Shown: positions 11,348 to 22,648, numbered from the stretch's first letter. The stretch is DNA of 60,000 nucleotides from Adiantum capillus-veneris (GCA_014529385.2 CM043950.1:76770435-76830434); one strand, 5' to 3'. A program made the numbers and translations. The notes: generated from the sequence alone by a model not told the origin.

Positions 11348-11512
11348 GCTTGAGGTTTTGTGAGTATGTTTTCTTGCAATGTTTTGCCCATGTGAGGTGT
11401 GCGGAATCTCCACCTAGTCTTGTGTTTGGAGTGAGCTTGTGTATGTGTGAAGGGTGTGCGGATTTTCCATCCTTCTGTGCTACCTAAGTACTAAGCCGCA
11501 ATACCGCCTCCC

Positions 11513-11514
<2 letters not shown>

Positions 11515-11554
<40 letters not shown>
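11515..11554. repeat. CT microsatellite in Gypsy A 5' LTR
   Basis: An uninterrupted CT run of about 40 bases. The same position in the other LTRs holds runs of different length (19236-19288, 34262-34292, 45291-45345), so it is a length-variable part of this LTR family. Confidence 0.95.
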
Positions 11555-11557
<3 letters not shown>

Positions 11558-11767
11558 TGATCTCATTTCCCTTCCTCTTCATCATTACTCCCAAGCACCC
11601 ATCTCTCTTGTATGAATACTTTGTAATGGTGGTGTGTTGTTTGCGTCCTAGCCGCTGAAGCTAGGTGGTGCCCCCTGTTTGCTTTACCATGGCAGGCTCG
11701 AGGCGCGCCATTCGGTCCCCGGTGTTTTAGAGGCTGTCGGGGTTCGGGGTTTGCTTTGCTCCCGTCA

Positions 11768-11790
11768 ATTGGTGCCCCCAATGAGGATAT
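11768..11790 (+). other. Candidate primer-binding site of Gypsy A
   Basis: Directly after the LTR end is ATTGGTGCCCCCAATGAGG. The TGGTGCC word one base inside has the TGG start expected of a tRNA-3'-end complement. I cannot assign the tRNA from memory. Confidence 0.45.
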
Positions 11791-11840
11791 TTTCATGAAA
11801 CCCTTCAGTTTACAAGATTGAAATCCCTAAACTATTGTGA

Positions 11841-12306
11841 ATGGATGAATGGCTAGCAAGATTTGCTAATTGGACGACAGAAGAAGAAGAGCTCCAAGCA
11901 CAACTAGACGAACTCCGCATCTCCATCGAAGCTCGAGTGCCAGGCGTAACGGTAATCGATTTGCAGTGGGAGAGTCAACCAACACGCCAAGCCCAGTGGA
12001 TATACATAGGCCAAGTGCCAAGAAGAAGAAGGAGAAGGTCGAAACCATGTTCGCAACCTACAACCAACCCACAACAACAAAATGGAAGGAGCTCTACACA
12101 ATAGAGAATCAACACTATTCTACTTTGAGAATCGGGTAACTCAAGTCACCGAGGTAATTATCACAGTCAGTTTTCAAGTCGCACCTGATGGTGCAGCACA
12201 GATAACGGAATCATTGGCTCACACTCTCACTAGAGAAACTACGGATCTATTGAGATTGTTTCAGGAAAGAACACCACCCTCTCCCACAAGCTTGGACAGT
12301 GACTAA
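11841..12306 (+). pseudogene. Leader ORF upstream of gag in Gypsy A (broken)
   Basis: Between the primer-binding site and gag lie overlapping open pieces in all three frames: 11841-12104, 11870-12139 and 12082-12306. The first begins MDEWLARFANWTTEEEEL and is acidic and helical-looking. The last ends in ERTPPSPTSLDSD before a stop. Together they look like one small protein of about 150 residues interrupted by two frame changes. No known domain is recognised. Plant Tat/Ogre elements often carry an extra ORF before gag, and this may be the equivalent. Copy C is truncated inside it, and copy B lacks this region. Confidence 0.45.
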
Positions 12307-12323
12307 GCACCTCTAAGCGTCAC

Positions 12324-12518
12324 ATGAATCAGTACAACCTACCTCAAGACAGGTCACACATACCAACACGTGTACGCTCAATCAAGGTAATACTGGATTT
12401 GAAGGCTCACTACCAGCACGTCATTGACACCATGCCGGGTGGGGAGCGGTTTTTTGGAGGTTCTCACATCAGATCAACCATTTGTCTTACCTTTGGTACA
12501 AGGCAATGTACCGTTTGA
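12324..12518 (+). pseudogene. Small ORF before gag, frameshifted in A
   Basis: The reading frame starting MNQYNLPQDRSHIPTR is also present in copy C (40428-40646, minus), where it stays open for 72 codons. In A an extra T in a T-run near 12452 changes the frame after MPGGERFF. Conservation of an open frame in the older copy C suggests either a genuine small protein or a 5' extension of gag. No domain is recognised. Confidence 0.45.
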
Positions 12519-12624
12519 AGTTTTAATCTATGTCCTAGTATAAGAGGGTATACACGCCTCCTTGTAAAGAAGAAAAAAACTTTTGCAAGCTAAGCAGTGT
12601 GTCTTTCTAGCTCTCTCAGTAATC

Positions 12625-13646
12625 ATGGCAAGTGTAGCATTCCAACATTTAAAGGAAAGAAGGGGGAGGATTTGGTAACAGACTTCCTAGATGACTTTGA
12701 AGTAGCATGTGTAGTGAGCAACAAAGATACGGATGAATCCCGGGTTAGAATCTTTAAGCATCTCATGAAGCTAGAAGCTAGATCATGGTACAATGTACTT
12801 CCACAAGCAACCAAGGATGACTGGGAACCCTTAAAAACCGCTTTTAAGAGGCGCTTTGGGGGAGGTACCACTTCAGAAAAGTTGTGGGACAAGTTGAGAG
12901 ACATGAAGCAGGAGGGTCTTTTAGAATATGCCACCAATGAGTCCAAAATTGTGGATTTGTGGGAACGGTGGGTTGAGTCACTGGCAAGGGGGAAAGCTGC
13001 ACCCGATTTCCTAAAAAAAGATCGGTTCACGCATGGCTTATGGCCGCTTCTCAAGGAGAAGGTGAAAGGTAGATTCCCGGCTACGTACGAGTTAGCTGTT
13101 GAGATTGCTCGCCCTAAGGACAAGAAGATACGAATAAAAGCCAAGGAAACCGAGTCAACAGAAACAGCAACATCACGTCGACCAACAACTACGACAACCA
13201 CCATTCCACCACCACCACCGGCTCTTGGGGTAAGAGATGACCAACAAGATATGTTGGCCCATATTACTGACCAACTGCAGAATTTGTCTGTCCACTTAAT
13301 ACAACAAGGGAGGAGTCAAGAAAGAGATCAAGACCTTGGAAGAGAACGACGACAAAACACGGAGTATCATTGCTACAATTGCGGAGAAGACGGTCACGGT
13401 ATGTACTACTGTCCCAAACCACGACAAAACTATAATAGAGGAGGTAGGAGGAACCAATTGTCACCCCCTAGAGAAAGAACACCCCCACCCCGAGCACCAC
13501 CCCCACCAACACAAATTCTACATCCACTCCAGACACCACTACAAGCATCCATCCCACCTCTCCCACCAACCCCACCATCTGATCGCCCTGTAAACATCAT
13601 AAGGCTAGAAGAGAAAGGAAAAGCCGTAGTAGTGGATCCACCTTGA
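12625..13646 (+). pseudogene. gag: Gypsy A gag
   Basis: This is a retrotransposon Gag protein, which packages the element RNA into cytoplasmic particles. The probable start is ATG 12625, matching the start of copy C. A lacks one T near 12640, so the first few codons are out of frame with the rest, which is open from there to 13646. The capsid-like part contains WYNVLPQATKDDWEPLKTAF. A proline/threonine-rich linker follows, then one CCHC zinc knuckle (CYNCGEDGHGMYYCP, near 13370-13410) and a proline-rich tail. In C the frame runs from gag into the protease region without a stop, because A's terminal TGA is AGA there. Gag and pol were therefore probably one ORF in the ancestor. Confidence 0.88.
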
Positions 13647-13648
13647 GC

Positions 13649-14531
13649 AAAGGAGAGGGACAAGGGTAAGGAGAAGGTAACCTTTTTAGAACCACTTGAG
13701 GCCATGACTATGAAAAGATCTAGGAGGGAGAAGGCTACACAATCAGATGATGAGAGAAGCATGAGAGGAGAAACTAGCAAGAGGCCATCCAGGCCACGAC
13801 GAAAATTGGGCATCACCAACTTTCAGCTAGGGGAAAGTTCTAAGCCCTATGATCTAACATTGGATGTGGTAGAGCAAGGACCGAAGATTACATGGCCACA
13901 ACTGCTACATCTTGTACCTAAAGTAAGGCGACAATGGTCTAAAATGGTAAGTACAAGACGCTCCAAAACAAAGGTAGCCAGAGAAATTTTGGGATGCAAC
14001 ATGGATGACATCCTTCCAATTGTCGACGTAAACATAAAATGAAAGAGGGTTGGAAACACCTACATTGATGGAGGTGAACAAATCTGTGTAATGAGCGAAG
14101 CTATGATGCTTCGATAAGGGCTCGAGGTTGACAGGCCTTCTCCATGCAAGGCAAAGATGGCAAACAACGCAAAAGTAAAGTGTGTGGGTGTGGTAAGTGC
14201 CGTGAAAATAAAAGCTTTCAACACTGAGGTAGAGGTAGATGTTTTTGTAATGCCTACTAAGGGGGAGGGCTATCCACTAATTCTGGGAAGGCCATGGTTG
14301 ATGGCCATGAAGGCAAAACGGGACTAGGGTACTGGCCTTCTACGCATGACCGGTAAGAAAGGGGAGACAATCTACTACGACATGAGGATTGGCAAGCAGA
14401 AGCAAATGAATCTGGAAACATCGGCAGATGAAACCACTAGCGAATCTTCCAGTTATGAGAAGGAGACCACATCCACCGATGAAAGTGACAGTTCCATTGA
14501 TGTGATGGGTATCATTATGAAGGATCCATAA
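13649..14531 (+). pseudogene. Gypsy A gag-pol spacer and aspartic protease
   Basis: The stretch has open pieces at 13704-14042 and 14346-14531 with stops near 14041, 14116 and 14325. Near 14065-14310 it reads as a retropepsin-type aspartic protease: TYIDGGEQICVMSEAMML followed by a PLILGRPWLMAM tail. The catalytic triplet is DGG where family members usually have DTG or DSG. The enzyme would cleave the Gag-Pol precursor. The whole protease is deleted from copy C. The 14346-14531 piece is acidic (Ser/Thr/Glu-rich) and of unknown role. Confidence in the protease assignment is moderate because it rests on the ILGRPWL and DGG motifs alone. Confidence 0.65.
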
Positions 14532-14559
14532 AGGGTAAGCACAACTAGTGATCCATCAC

Positions 14560-15560
14560 CAAAAGGGCAACCCAATGAAGAGGAGAGCAAATCACCTGGC
14601 CTAGGAGGAATTAGGTTGAAGGGTATGTTGTCTACGGAATTAACACTTGAGGAGAAAGATAGTTTTTTGCAAATGTTGATGGGATTTCCTAACTTGTTCA
14701 TTGACAACTATGAAAGAATCACAGACATTACAGTGCTGGAACATCATATTAATCTGAAGGAAGGGGTAAAACCAGTTGTGAAAAAGCTGCTATGACGACT
14801 GGGGGTCATACAAGAAAAGGAACTCTTGGCAGAGGTAAGGAAACTGCTCGAGGCGGGATTCATCTATCCTGTAGAAAACTCAGAATGGGTGTCACCCGTA
14901 GTAGTGACGCCTAAAAAGAATGGTAGGTGGAGGGTCTGTGTTGACTACAAACCACTAAATGCAGCTACAAAGAGAGACCACTTTCCTCTCCGTTTCTTGG
15001 ATGAAATTCTGAATGAAGTAGCGGGTTTTGAATGCTATACCGTTTGTGATGGTTATTCAGGATACTTTCAAATACGCATAGCCTTGGAAGATCAACTAAA
15101 AACCACTTTTATCACGCCATGGGGTTGTTTTGCATACAGGGTTATGCCATTTGGTCTCACAAATGCACCTGCCACATTCCAAAGATATGTCACATATGTT
15201 TTCAACCATTCTTTGGAACATCCATAAGAGTGTTCATTGATGATTTTTGTATATATAGCTCCCGTATTTCACATTTAGAAAAGGTAACTGAAGGTTTGGC
15301 CAGGTTGCAGAGCCTAGGTGGGCAATTAAATGTGGATAAATGCCACATTGGGGAGAGTAAAGTCATTCTACTAGGCCATGAAATTTCAGCAAAAGGTATC
15401 AACGCCGACCCAAGTAAGGTGTCCGCACTCATAGCCCTACCTTCACCAACGACCGCACGGCAACTGGTCTCTTTTCTACAGAAGGTGAGGTACTTAAGTA
15501 GATTCATACATCTACTATCACAACTTGTTCTACCACTGCAACAACTCACTTAAAGATCAA
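14560..15560 (+). pseudogene. pol: Gypsy A reverse transcriptase
   Basis: This Ty3/Gypsy RT copies element RNA into DNA. Recognisable motifs are GFIYPVENSEWVSPVVV, WRVCVDYKPLNAATKRDHFP, CDGYSGYFQI, FGLTNAPATFQR and VFIDDFCIYSS. The catalytic motif is FIDD (15233-15244) in place of the common YIDD/YVDD. A stop (TGA) lies just before RLGVIQEKE (near 14795). A one-base loss in a T-run near 15200 breaks the frame between the palm motifs: A and B have four T, copy C has five T and an unbroken frame. The shared T loss shows that A and B descend from one copy. Confidence 0.93.
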
Positions 15561-16480
15561 CTTTCACTTGGGACGAGGAAAGCGAACATCACTACAACAA
15601 GGTAAAGGAGGTCTTAGCCACTTTGCCAACTATCTCACCACCTAAGTGGGATGAAAATTTCTATGTCACCTCAAGTGTTGGTGATGACTCTTTTGGGGCT
15701 GTGCTACTCCAAAAGCATACGACGACATCGTTCATGAGGCCAATCTACTTCTCTAGTCGAATGATGACAGCAGGAGAGAAAGGTTTCACTCATGTGGAAC
15801 ACTTAGTCCTAGCTCTTAGATTTGCAACTACAAAGTTTAGGTCATATTTGCTGCCTAAGCAATTTGTGATTCTAACCACGGATGAAGTATTTCCCTATGT
15901 TGTACAACACATGGATGTGTCTGCTAGAATTACTAAATGGCTAGTTCCTCTGCAAGAGTTTGACTACACGGTACAGGTAGAAAGCACGACAAGGGCAAGT
16001 TTGGGGGGACTCATGACCTACCAAGTCTTTGAAAGGAAGGAGAAGCAATCTAAGGAAGGAGAAGTCCGATTACCTCCAGTACCACCGATGGTAGAAGGAG
16101 CATACTCTCTCTACTTTGATGGAGCCTACAAGCGAGCGTCCGACAAAGCAGCTGCAGGCATAGTGGTCTTTAATGACAAAGGGATAAAGGTATTTTCGTT
16201 GGGACAATTGTTAGATTCACATTCTAACAATGAAGCTGAGTATGCAACACTAACCAAGGGTCTACAATGGTGCGTCTCACAAGGTGTACAATGCCTTAAT
16301 GTATTTGGGGATGCTCTACTTCTGGTAAGGCAAGTAAATGGAGCATGGACATGCAAGAATCCTAGTTTAAGGACTCACTTAAGTGGTGTAAAAACCTTGT
16401 TGGGTAAGTTTGAAGAAGTTCAAATACACCATATCCCAAGGGCTCAAAACCAAGAAGCAGATGCCCTAGCAAGTGAAAGA
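15561..16480 (+). pseudogene. pol: Gypsy A RNase H plus second, archaeal-type RNase H
   Basis: Two RNase H folds follow the RT. The first is the usual Gypsy RNase H (about 15561-15990): the normal first catalytic Asp position reads YVTSSVGDDS, while HVEHLVLAL and TTDEVF keep acidic residues, so it looks weakened. The second (about 16090-16480) has LYFDGAYK, NNEAEYATL, FGDALLLVRQ and NQEADALAS, the four acidic positions of an archaeal/plant-type RNase H. Dual RNase H is a known trait of the Tat lineage, in which the second domain can take over RNA removal. In A both lie in one frame (15623-17080). In B and C a G-run one base shorter separates them. Confidence 0.88.
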
Positions 16481-16589
16481 CTACATGAAGTGGTGGTTGG
16501 AGCAATAAAACTAAAGCTCCCTCTATTTCAAGGAAGTGATACCTTGCCTGACATCATGCATTTTTTGGAAATAGGGGAATGCCCATCAG

Positions 16590-17893
16590 ATTTAACAAAG
16601 GGACAGAAGCAATGGCTGACGCGGAAGGCCACAAGGTATCGACTCATCAATGACGGTTTGTACTATAAGGGTAAGGACCAAATACTCAGGAAGGTCCCTC
16701 TCTCTCAGGAAATCACGGGAGTATTTGCTAGTTGTCATGACGGGGTTTGTGGTGGTCACTTTGCCCTAGACATAACAAGTAGGAAAATCTTGCAGGCAGG
16801 CTTCATATGGACTAGCCTCAACCGTGATGTACACCACTGGTGCAAAACGTGTAAGTTGTGTCAAAAGGCCGGCACTAGGTCACTTATGCCTGAACCACAG
16901 ACACCTATTCTCTCATATGGCCCATTTGAAAAATGGGGTATCGATGCCATTGGGCCATTACCTAGGGCCAACTCAGGAAAATTCTACATTATCATGGGGG
17001 TCAACTACATGACTAGATGGGCAGAGGCTACAGCCACCACTAGAATCACAGCGGTAGAGGTAGCTAAATTTATCTACTAGCATATATGCTGTAGGTTTGG
17101 CACACCTTTAGAGATCATCTCTGATAGAGGGCCAGGTTTCAGAGCAGACTTGGTAGGAGAATTAATGCAGAAACTGGGCATTACAAGGAGGCACTCTTCA
17201 CCATATTACCCTCAATGTAATGGCCTAGTTGAAAAGGTAAATGGAATGGTTTCTAAAATTATTACCAAGCAGGTAAACAATCATCCCGGAGACTGGGATA
17301 AGTATGTACTACCAGCTTTATGGGCCTACAAAACTTCATTTCGTACATCCTTGGGATTCACACCGTATCATCTAGTATTTGGTAAGGAAGCAATCTTGCC
17401 CATTGAAGTGCAACTACAAAGTATCAGAGTAATGGCAAGCCAACTTCAACAACCCAGCATGCATTTGAGAGATCACATCATCAATTTGGAAAGACTGTAG
17501 CTGGACAGAGAAGAAGAAATAAATTATTATGCAGCACAAGCAGAGCATAGACGGCTTAGCTTTAACGAGCATCTCCGAAAAAAAGAATTGAAAAAAGGAA
17601 TGTTGCTGCTCCGCTACGACAATCGCTTCGACACGCGCAAGGATAAGAAACTCCTGCTCCAATGGGAAGGCCCTTTCATCATCAGGAAAAAGTATGTCAA
17701 TAATAGCTACCAGCTTATGGAGGCTGATGGAAAACTTCATAAAACCAGGGTAAATGGTTGGCGACTTAAACCTTATTTTCTTCGATTTGATCAGGCTCTT
17801 GATCAGGCTCCACCAATTGACATTCCAGATGACGACACACCATCAGCCGCCACCTCTGACGATAATGATCAAACTGATGAGCTAGAGACATGA
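16590..17893 (+). pseudogene. pol: Gypsy A integrase
   Basis: The integrase begins with an HHCC zinc finger (CHDGVCGGHF... then HHWCKTCKLCQ). The DDE core follows: Asp in GIDAIGPLP, Asp in ISDRGPGF, Glu in GLVEKVNGM. The C-terminal part has LLLRYDNRFDTRKDKKLLLQWEGPF-like residues (in two pieces, near 17605-17690) and a final acidic tail ending at 17893. It inserts the cDNA into the genome. A TAG at 17078-17080 follows KFIY (copy C has GAG there), and another stop follows NLERL near 17498. Both breaks are mirrored in B. No chromodomain is evident. Confidence 0.92.
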
Positions 17894-17905
17894 ATACCTC
17901 TAGCC

Positions 17906-17917
17906 AAAAGGGGAGGG
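17906..17917 (+). promoter_or_regulatory. Polypurine tract of Gypsy A
   Basis: AAAAGGGGAGGG lies four bases before the TGATGGGGG start of the 3' LTR, the expected site of plus-strand priming. It is conserved in C (35620-35631, minus) and, one base shorter, in B (46664-46674, minus). Confidence 0.85.
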
Positions 17918-17921
17918 ATAA

Positions 17922-19233
17922 TGATGGGGGCTTTTCACAAGCCAAGCTCCCATACCCCTCTTCTCTCGTCCCCACCCCATGAAAACCCCCTCTTAGGGAA
18001 GGAGTGATAAAAGGCATTGAAAATTAAGAAAAAACAAAGTATGATTATGTAAATATATAAGAAAGGTAAAATAGGCCACCTCATGCCTGCGGGGTAGCCC
18101 ATCCCCACCTTGCCTCCTTTTTCTTCACTGTTGCCCCGCCGGGTGTCCCTTTTCCTCTCCTCCACTCAAAAGGTCAACTCCCCTCTCTCTTCCCCTTCTC
18201 CTTTCTCCTTTCTCTCTCCCCTCAAGCCACCCCACCTCTCACCAATAATGCATTATAACTCACCAATAATGCACCCTAACTCACATGCAACTTACCCTAT
18301 CTTCCAAAATAGTATACCCCACCCCCTCTTTCTCTCTCCTATCATATCCCATGACCCAAATACCCCCCTCTCTCTCTAAAGGGCGCCATGTCTCTTGTCT
18401 TGCAGCTAAATAACCTCCCCCACACTCACACACACTCAGTTTCACTAAAAAAGGTGCCCACAGACCCATCCCCACCCGGTGGTTACCTAATTTTTCTTGT
18501 TTTCACACACATCTGCACACAGATTCACCTCTGAATAAACTCCCCACTCTCCCCTCTTGTAATTACTTTATTCTCCATGTCACCTCTCACTTTTTTTCAT
18601 CAACCCATCTCTCTCTCTTAGTCTCTCTCTCATGAGACTGCTGTTCTGGCACATATACACACAGCCAGACAAGTGGGGCCCACACTCACATGCCCTATGT
18701 AGATAATGATTTCTTCATTTCTAAATTCTAGAATTTTCCCCTCCTCCTCCCCTATGTAAAGAGGGGTCACTATCACACTAAGGACACACACCATCACCAA
18801 AGAGTACACTATGCACTGTGTGTGCCTAGTGCACACACACACACCCACACCATCACCATCACCGCAATCACCATGCTCGTCTTGAGCATGACCTCTACAC
18901 CCTTGGGCTAATGAAGATGAAGGGAAACTAAATGAAGGATGATGACCATAACCCTCGTGCGAGTCTTCGCCATCAACTCCCACCTATCCGCCATGTTCTC
19001 TACCACGCTCTCCCTTCTCATTCCCCTACCCTATGCTCCCCATTTCATCCCCTTATTCTCTAAATAAAGATTGAGGTTTTGTGAGTATGTTTTCTTGCAA
19101 TGTTTTGCCCATGTGAGGTGTGCGGAATCACCACCTAGTCTTGTGTTTGGAGTGAGCTTGTGTATGTGTGAAGGGTGTGCGGATTTGCCATCCTTCTGTG
19201 GTGCCTAAGTGCTAAGCCGCAATACCCCCTCCC

Positions 19234-19292
<59 letters not shown>

Positions 19293-19502
19293 TGATCTCA
19301 TTTTCCTTCCTCTTCATCATTACTCCCAAGCATCCATCTCTCTTGGATGAAAACTTTGTAATGGTGGTGTGTTGTTTGCGTCCTAGCCGCTGAAGCTAGG
19401 TGGTGCCCCCTGTTTGCTTTACCATGACAGGCTCGAGGCAGGCCATTCGTTCCCCGGTGTTTTAGAGGCTGTCGCGGTTCCGGGTTCGCTTTGCTCCCGT
19501 CA
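17922..19502 (+). repeat. Gypsy A 3' LTR (1,581 bp)
   Basis: It starts TGATGGGGGC and ends GCTCCCGTCA, the TG...CA form. It contains a TATGTAAA in place of the TATA box (18753-18760), a poly(A) signal near 19060, and a CT microsatellite (19236-19288). Antisense and sense low-complexity open frames (e.g. 18110-18379 plus, 18630-18983 minus) recur in every LTR copy but look non-coding. Confidence 0.94.
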
Positions 19503-21060
19503 CAAGCACTAACATACTCATGGCCATAGTGAGGAAACTGACTTGGATGGGCAGCAAAAACTCTTCGTGCAACATATATAATTATGGAAATGCGAGGTAA
19601 GCCTACAAAATACCCAAAATAACATACTACATCAAGTCATAAAATGTCAAGTATTGATACCTAGCAAATACCACAAGCACGTAATCAACGCTATACATGA
19701 ATAGTGAGAGACACAAAGTGAGAGAAAGAGAGAAAGCATGTGCAAGTGTACATTCTAGAGCAGAATGCTACACCGGCACGATGAGAGAGGAGCTCAAGAG
19801 GAGAGAAGAATAACACAAACACTCGGTGCAATCCCCCCCCTTGTGCAAGAGTTAGCATTTTCCTTTTGCACATATTTATTTACAAAGTTCTTGAATGCTC
19901 AAAATGGATACAGAATACCTTGTCAGACAAAATAATGATCATAGCTCATAGAGAGAACTTAAATAATAAAATGTACATAAATATGATATCCTTTTGCATA
20001 TGCTATACATTGAGAAAGCTTTTGCCACTTGATATCTTCCATAAACATATATTGGTCAATTTTCATTATATACCTCTCCATTAGAAAGAAACCATCCTCA
20101 ATTGCTAAGTTAATTGTAAGAAAATAATGGTTAAATTAATATGTAAAAAACAAAACTCTTTGATTAAACAAGTGAATTTGCTTATCCCTATTGTCATCCA
20201 CAAGCTACATAACTGCTAAATTGCTTGTCAAAAAATAATGGTTAAACTGATATGTCAACATCAAAATTGTTTGATTAAACAAGTGAATTTGTTTATGCTC
20301 ACTGTTATCCACAAGCTACATATTCTAGTGTCCCATACCACTAGAATAAACAATATATGTCACATCTTGATGTATCAGGATATTATTGCTAGACCCATAG
20401 TTAGTAATCTTTTACTTTGTTGTAAAGTGTTTGTAGACTTTCACGTTATATTTCAGTAACTATAAAAGAGAAAGGGCTCATACCTCTTTAAACTAGAATA
20501 CAACGGTATCGTCGATTTGTTAACATTTTGACGTGCATGTAATGAAGGAGAAGAAGAGGCTTGGCTACTATGTAATGCTTTTTGCTGAGTTTTTAGTTTT
20601 GAATTGCGACACACTTTCTTGAATGTTTGCAATAATATATATTACTGTATTGCAAGTAATATAAATTTAGTTTTGATGCATTTAATGTGTTTGAGTAATG
20701 ATCATGTAGCCTATGTGGATTCATATTTATACTTGCTCCCAAATGACCTAAGGTTGGACATTGCCCAAATAATTCATTAGTATTGGTCCAGTAATTTAGT
20801 ACATTTTGGGGCCTCTGATTCTCCTGAATACCTGTCGTATTATTGTTACAGGATGGTCATTGAATATTTGAGGGCTTAGAGAAGGAGTAGAAGAAGAAGG
20901 AGAAATGCATGAGTGGTTCACAGGACCAGCCACCAATTACCACTTATGGCACCAAACTTCAAAACAGAAGATAGAATGCTTGGTAGGATGCACAAATTTA
21001 GAGATAAAGGAGAGACTCAGGGGATGATATCCCTAAATTTAGAGTGATCATAGGGTTTCC
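19503..21060. other. Region M, left part: non-coding, with a local duplication
   Basis: No gene is recognised. 20129-20238 and 20239-20335 are an imperfect tandem duplication of about 110 bp, each containing a TTGATTAAACAAGTGAATTTG word and CCACAAGCTACAT. 20395-20720 recurs in diverged form at 30494-30800. The whole stretch is repeated almost exactly in reverse at about 43520-45077. Confidence 0.6.
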
Positions 21061-21068
21061 ACCAATCA

Positions 21069-22200
21069 TTGAGGGGACAAAGTCAAAAGAGTCTAGCCAC
21101 ACAAGGGGAAACCAAGAAACAGGAAGCAAGGGAGACCTCTTCACCTAAACTAGAAGAGCAAGGAAGAACCCGAGAAGCTCCTAAACAGGGTTATAAACCA
21201 GTTGGATTTCAAGCAGTCCATCAATTTTTGAAGGCAAGGAGATACTTAAATATCCATACACCTCAATTGGCATTACCCCCACTAATCCTCTAATGTTTAA
21301 CTCATTAGGAGGTAAACTACCTCCACAACCACCAATAATGGCCCAACAACCACTTAAACCTAAAGTAGGGGCAATCAAATTCAGTGGGAAATAATCCTAG
21401 GATGCTGACAGTCATGTGGGCCAGTTTGAGACTAGGTAGTCTCCAGTTGGATATGAATACAATGATGCAATAAATAAGGAGAACTTTGCAACAACCTTGC
21501 CACAGAAGGCTATGATATGGTTCATGTAATGTGGCATAGCAATTTTTGTCGATTATGATAAGATTCAGGGTAGAGAAGACAGTTGAAGATGTACTAAAGA
21601 AAACTAGAAAAGTCAAACAAAGAGACTTATTGGTGGAGGAATATGCACAACAATTCAATAATTTGATGAACCAACTACAAGAAAATCAAAGTCCATCTTG
21701 GGAGCAATTGGGAGATTACTTTTGCAGAGGGTTCAAACAACAACTTAAGAGTGTAGTTTTGCAGGGGGCATGCACCTCTCACCCAACCACACGACTTTGA
21801 GAATTTGGTAGATGCAACAATGAGAATTGAAAGAAGGTATGGTACAAGTGACAAAAAGAAGACCAAGAACATGAAATTCAAGCAGGATACAAATTCTAAA
21901 GAGGAAGATTCAGAGACGAAGGGGATGATGAAGACTCAAGAATTGATCTAGGTGAAGGTTTAGAAATTGATGAAGAAGATGATGATACATGGACTGCGAA
22001 AAAGAAAAGGAAACAAAAAAAGAGAAGGAAACCAAGTCAAAGAAGCAAAAGAATAAAGGAAAGAAGAATAATGAAAAAATATATCTTGAATATTATTCAG
22101 ACTTTAACAAATTGATTTTGGAAAAGTTGAAGGACCTTCAGCCTTTAGAGTTTATAAACCCCCTCGAGCCACTAGTTTGTTAGGTATGCCAAAGACCTGG
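21069..22200 (+). pseudogene. Degenerate Gypsy-type gag (region M)
   Basis: Broken plus-strand frames at 21069-21293, 21546-21800 and 21989-22183 resemble a retrotransposon Gag. A proline-rich stretch with KVGAIKFSG-like residues is followed by DADSHVGQFE, and a capsid-like piece has RDLLVEEYAQQFNNLMNQL. A Lys/Glu-rich tail (KEKETKSKKQKNKGKKNN) follows. Many stops make it inactive. It is an older family than Gypsy A and is not obviously related to it. Confidence 0.55.
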
Positions 22201-22399
22201 ACATGATTAGGATAGCTACTATTTTAACCCTAAGGCCATGGAAAGGAGGCCAACACACACTATTACCAAGATGGAGTTAGGAGCAAATGTGGTGGAACCA
22301 CAACCCTTCATGCCTAAATTTCAGAAATCAGCCCAACTAAGGACATTCCAATGGGAAATTTTGCAAAATGTGCAAAGACATTGACAACCAAACAATCCA

Positions 22400-22648
22400 G
22401 TGCATCCATGTACAGATTGTGGCACCATGGGACATATGCATGGACCTGCATGTGAGATTTGGTGCAAACATAAGAATGAGATTACAATTGTGAATTACAA
22501 CCCCACAAATACAATAGCTAATCATTTCAATGAAGGGAGGATGAAGGCACAAGGTCAAGTGAATACAATATCTTTGGAAGGAATACATTACTCAGTTAAG
22601 CAGGGGGACAGTAGTATATTGAACAACAACAAGAACTCACAAAAATAG
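22400..22648 (+). pseudogene. Zinc-knuckle-like segment of region M element
   Basis: An open 82-codon piece includes CTDCGTMGHMHGPACEIWC, which has the Cys/His spacing of a degenerate retroviral-type knuckle. It lies between the gag-like piece and the protease-like piece, as expected for a Gag C-terminus. Related sequence recurs near 27160-27360. Confidence 0.4.

Larger units (their letters stand above)
10351..11767 (+). repeat. Gypsy A 5' LTR, missing its first 150 bp
   Basis: This matches 18072-19502 of the 3' LTR and ends in the same CTCCCGTCA terminus. The terminal TGATGGGGGC and about 150 bases of U3 are absent. At the breakpoint only AAA is shared with the 3' LTR copy, so the left edge is a deletion or template-switch join and not an integration end. 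It contains the TATA box, a poly(A) signal and a CT microsatellite. Confidence 0.92.
10351..19502 (+). mobile_element. Gypsy copy A: Tat/Ogre-like LTR retrotransposon with dual RNase H
   Basis: This is the most complete element in the window. It has a truncated 5' LTR (10351-11767), a leader region with small ORFs, gag, protease, RT, RNase H, a second archaeal-type RNase H, integrase, a polypurine tract and a full 3' LTR (17922-19502). Protease-RT-RH-aRH-integrase is the domain order known for the plant Tat lineage of Ty3/Gypsy. The two LTRs differ at perhaps two to three dozen sites by eye, so the insertion is not recent. Several stops and frameshifts disable it. The left end abuts Copia pol with no LTR terminus; the right end is followed by region M. 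No target-site duplication can be tested because the left terminus is missing. Confidence 0.93.

Noticed and set aside
13949-14573. Protease loss in copy C as removal of an intron (the break is next to GTAAGTA)
   Set aside because: The GT is retained in C and no AG acceptor ends the missing segment, so it is a deletion and not a splice product.
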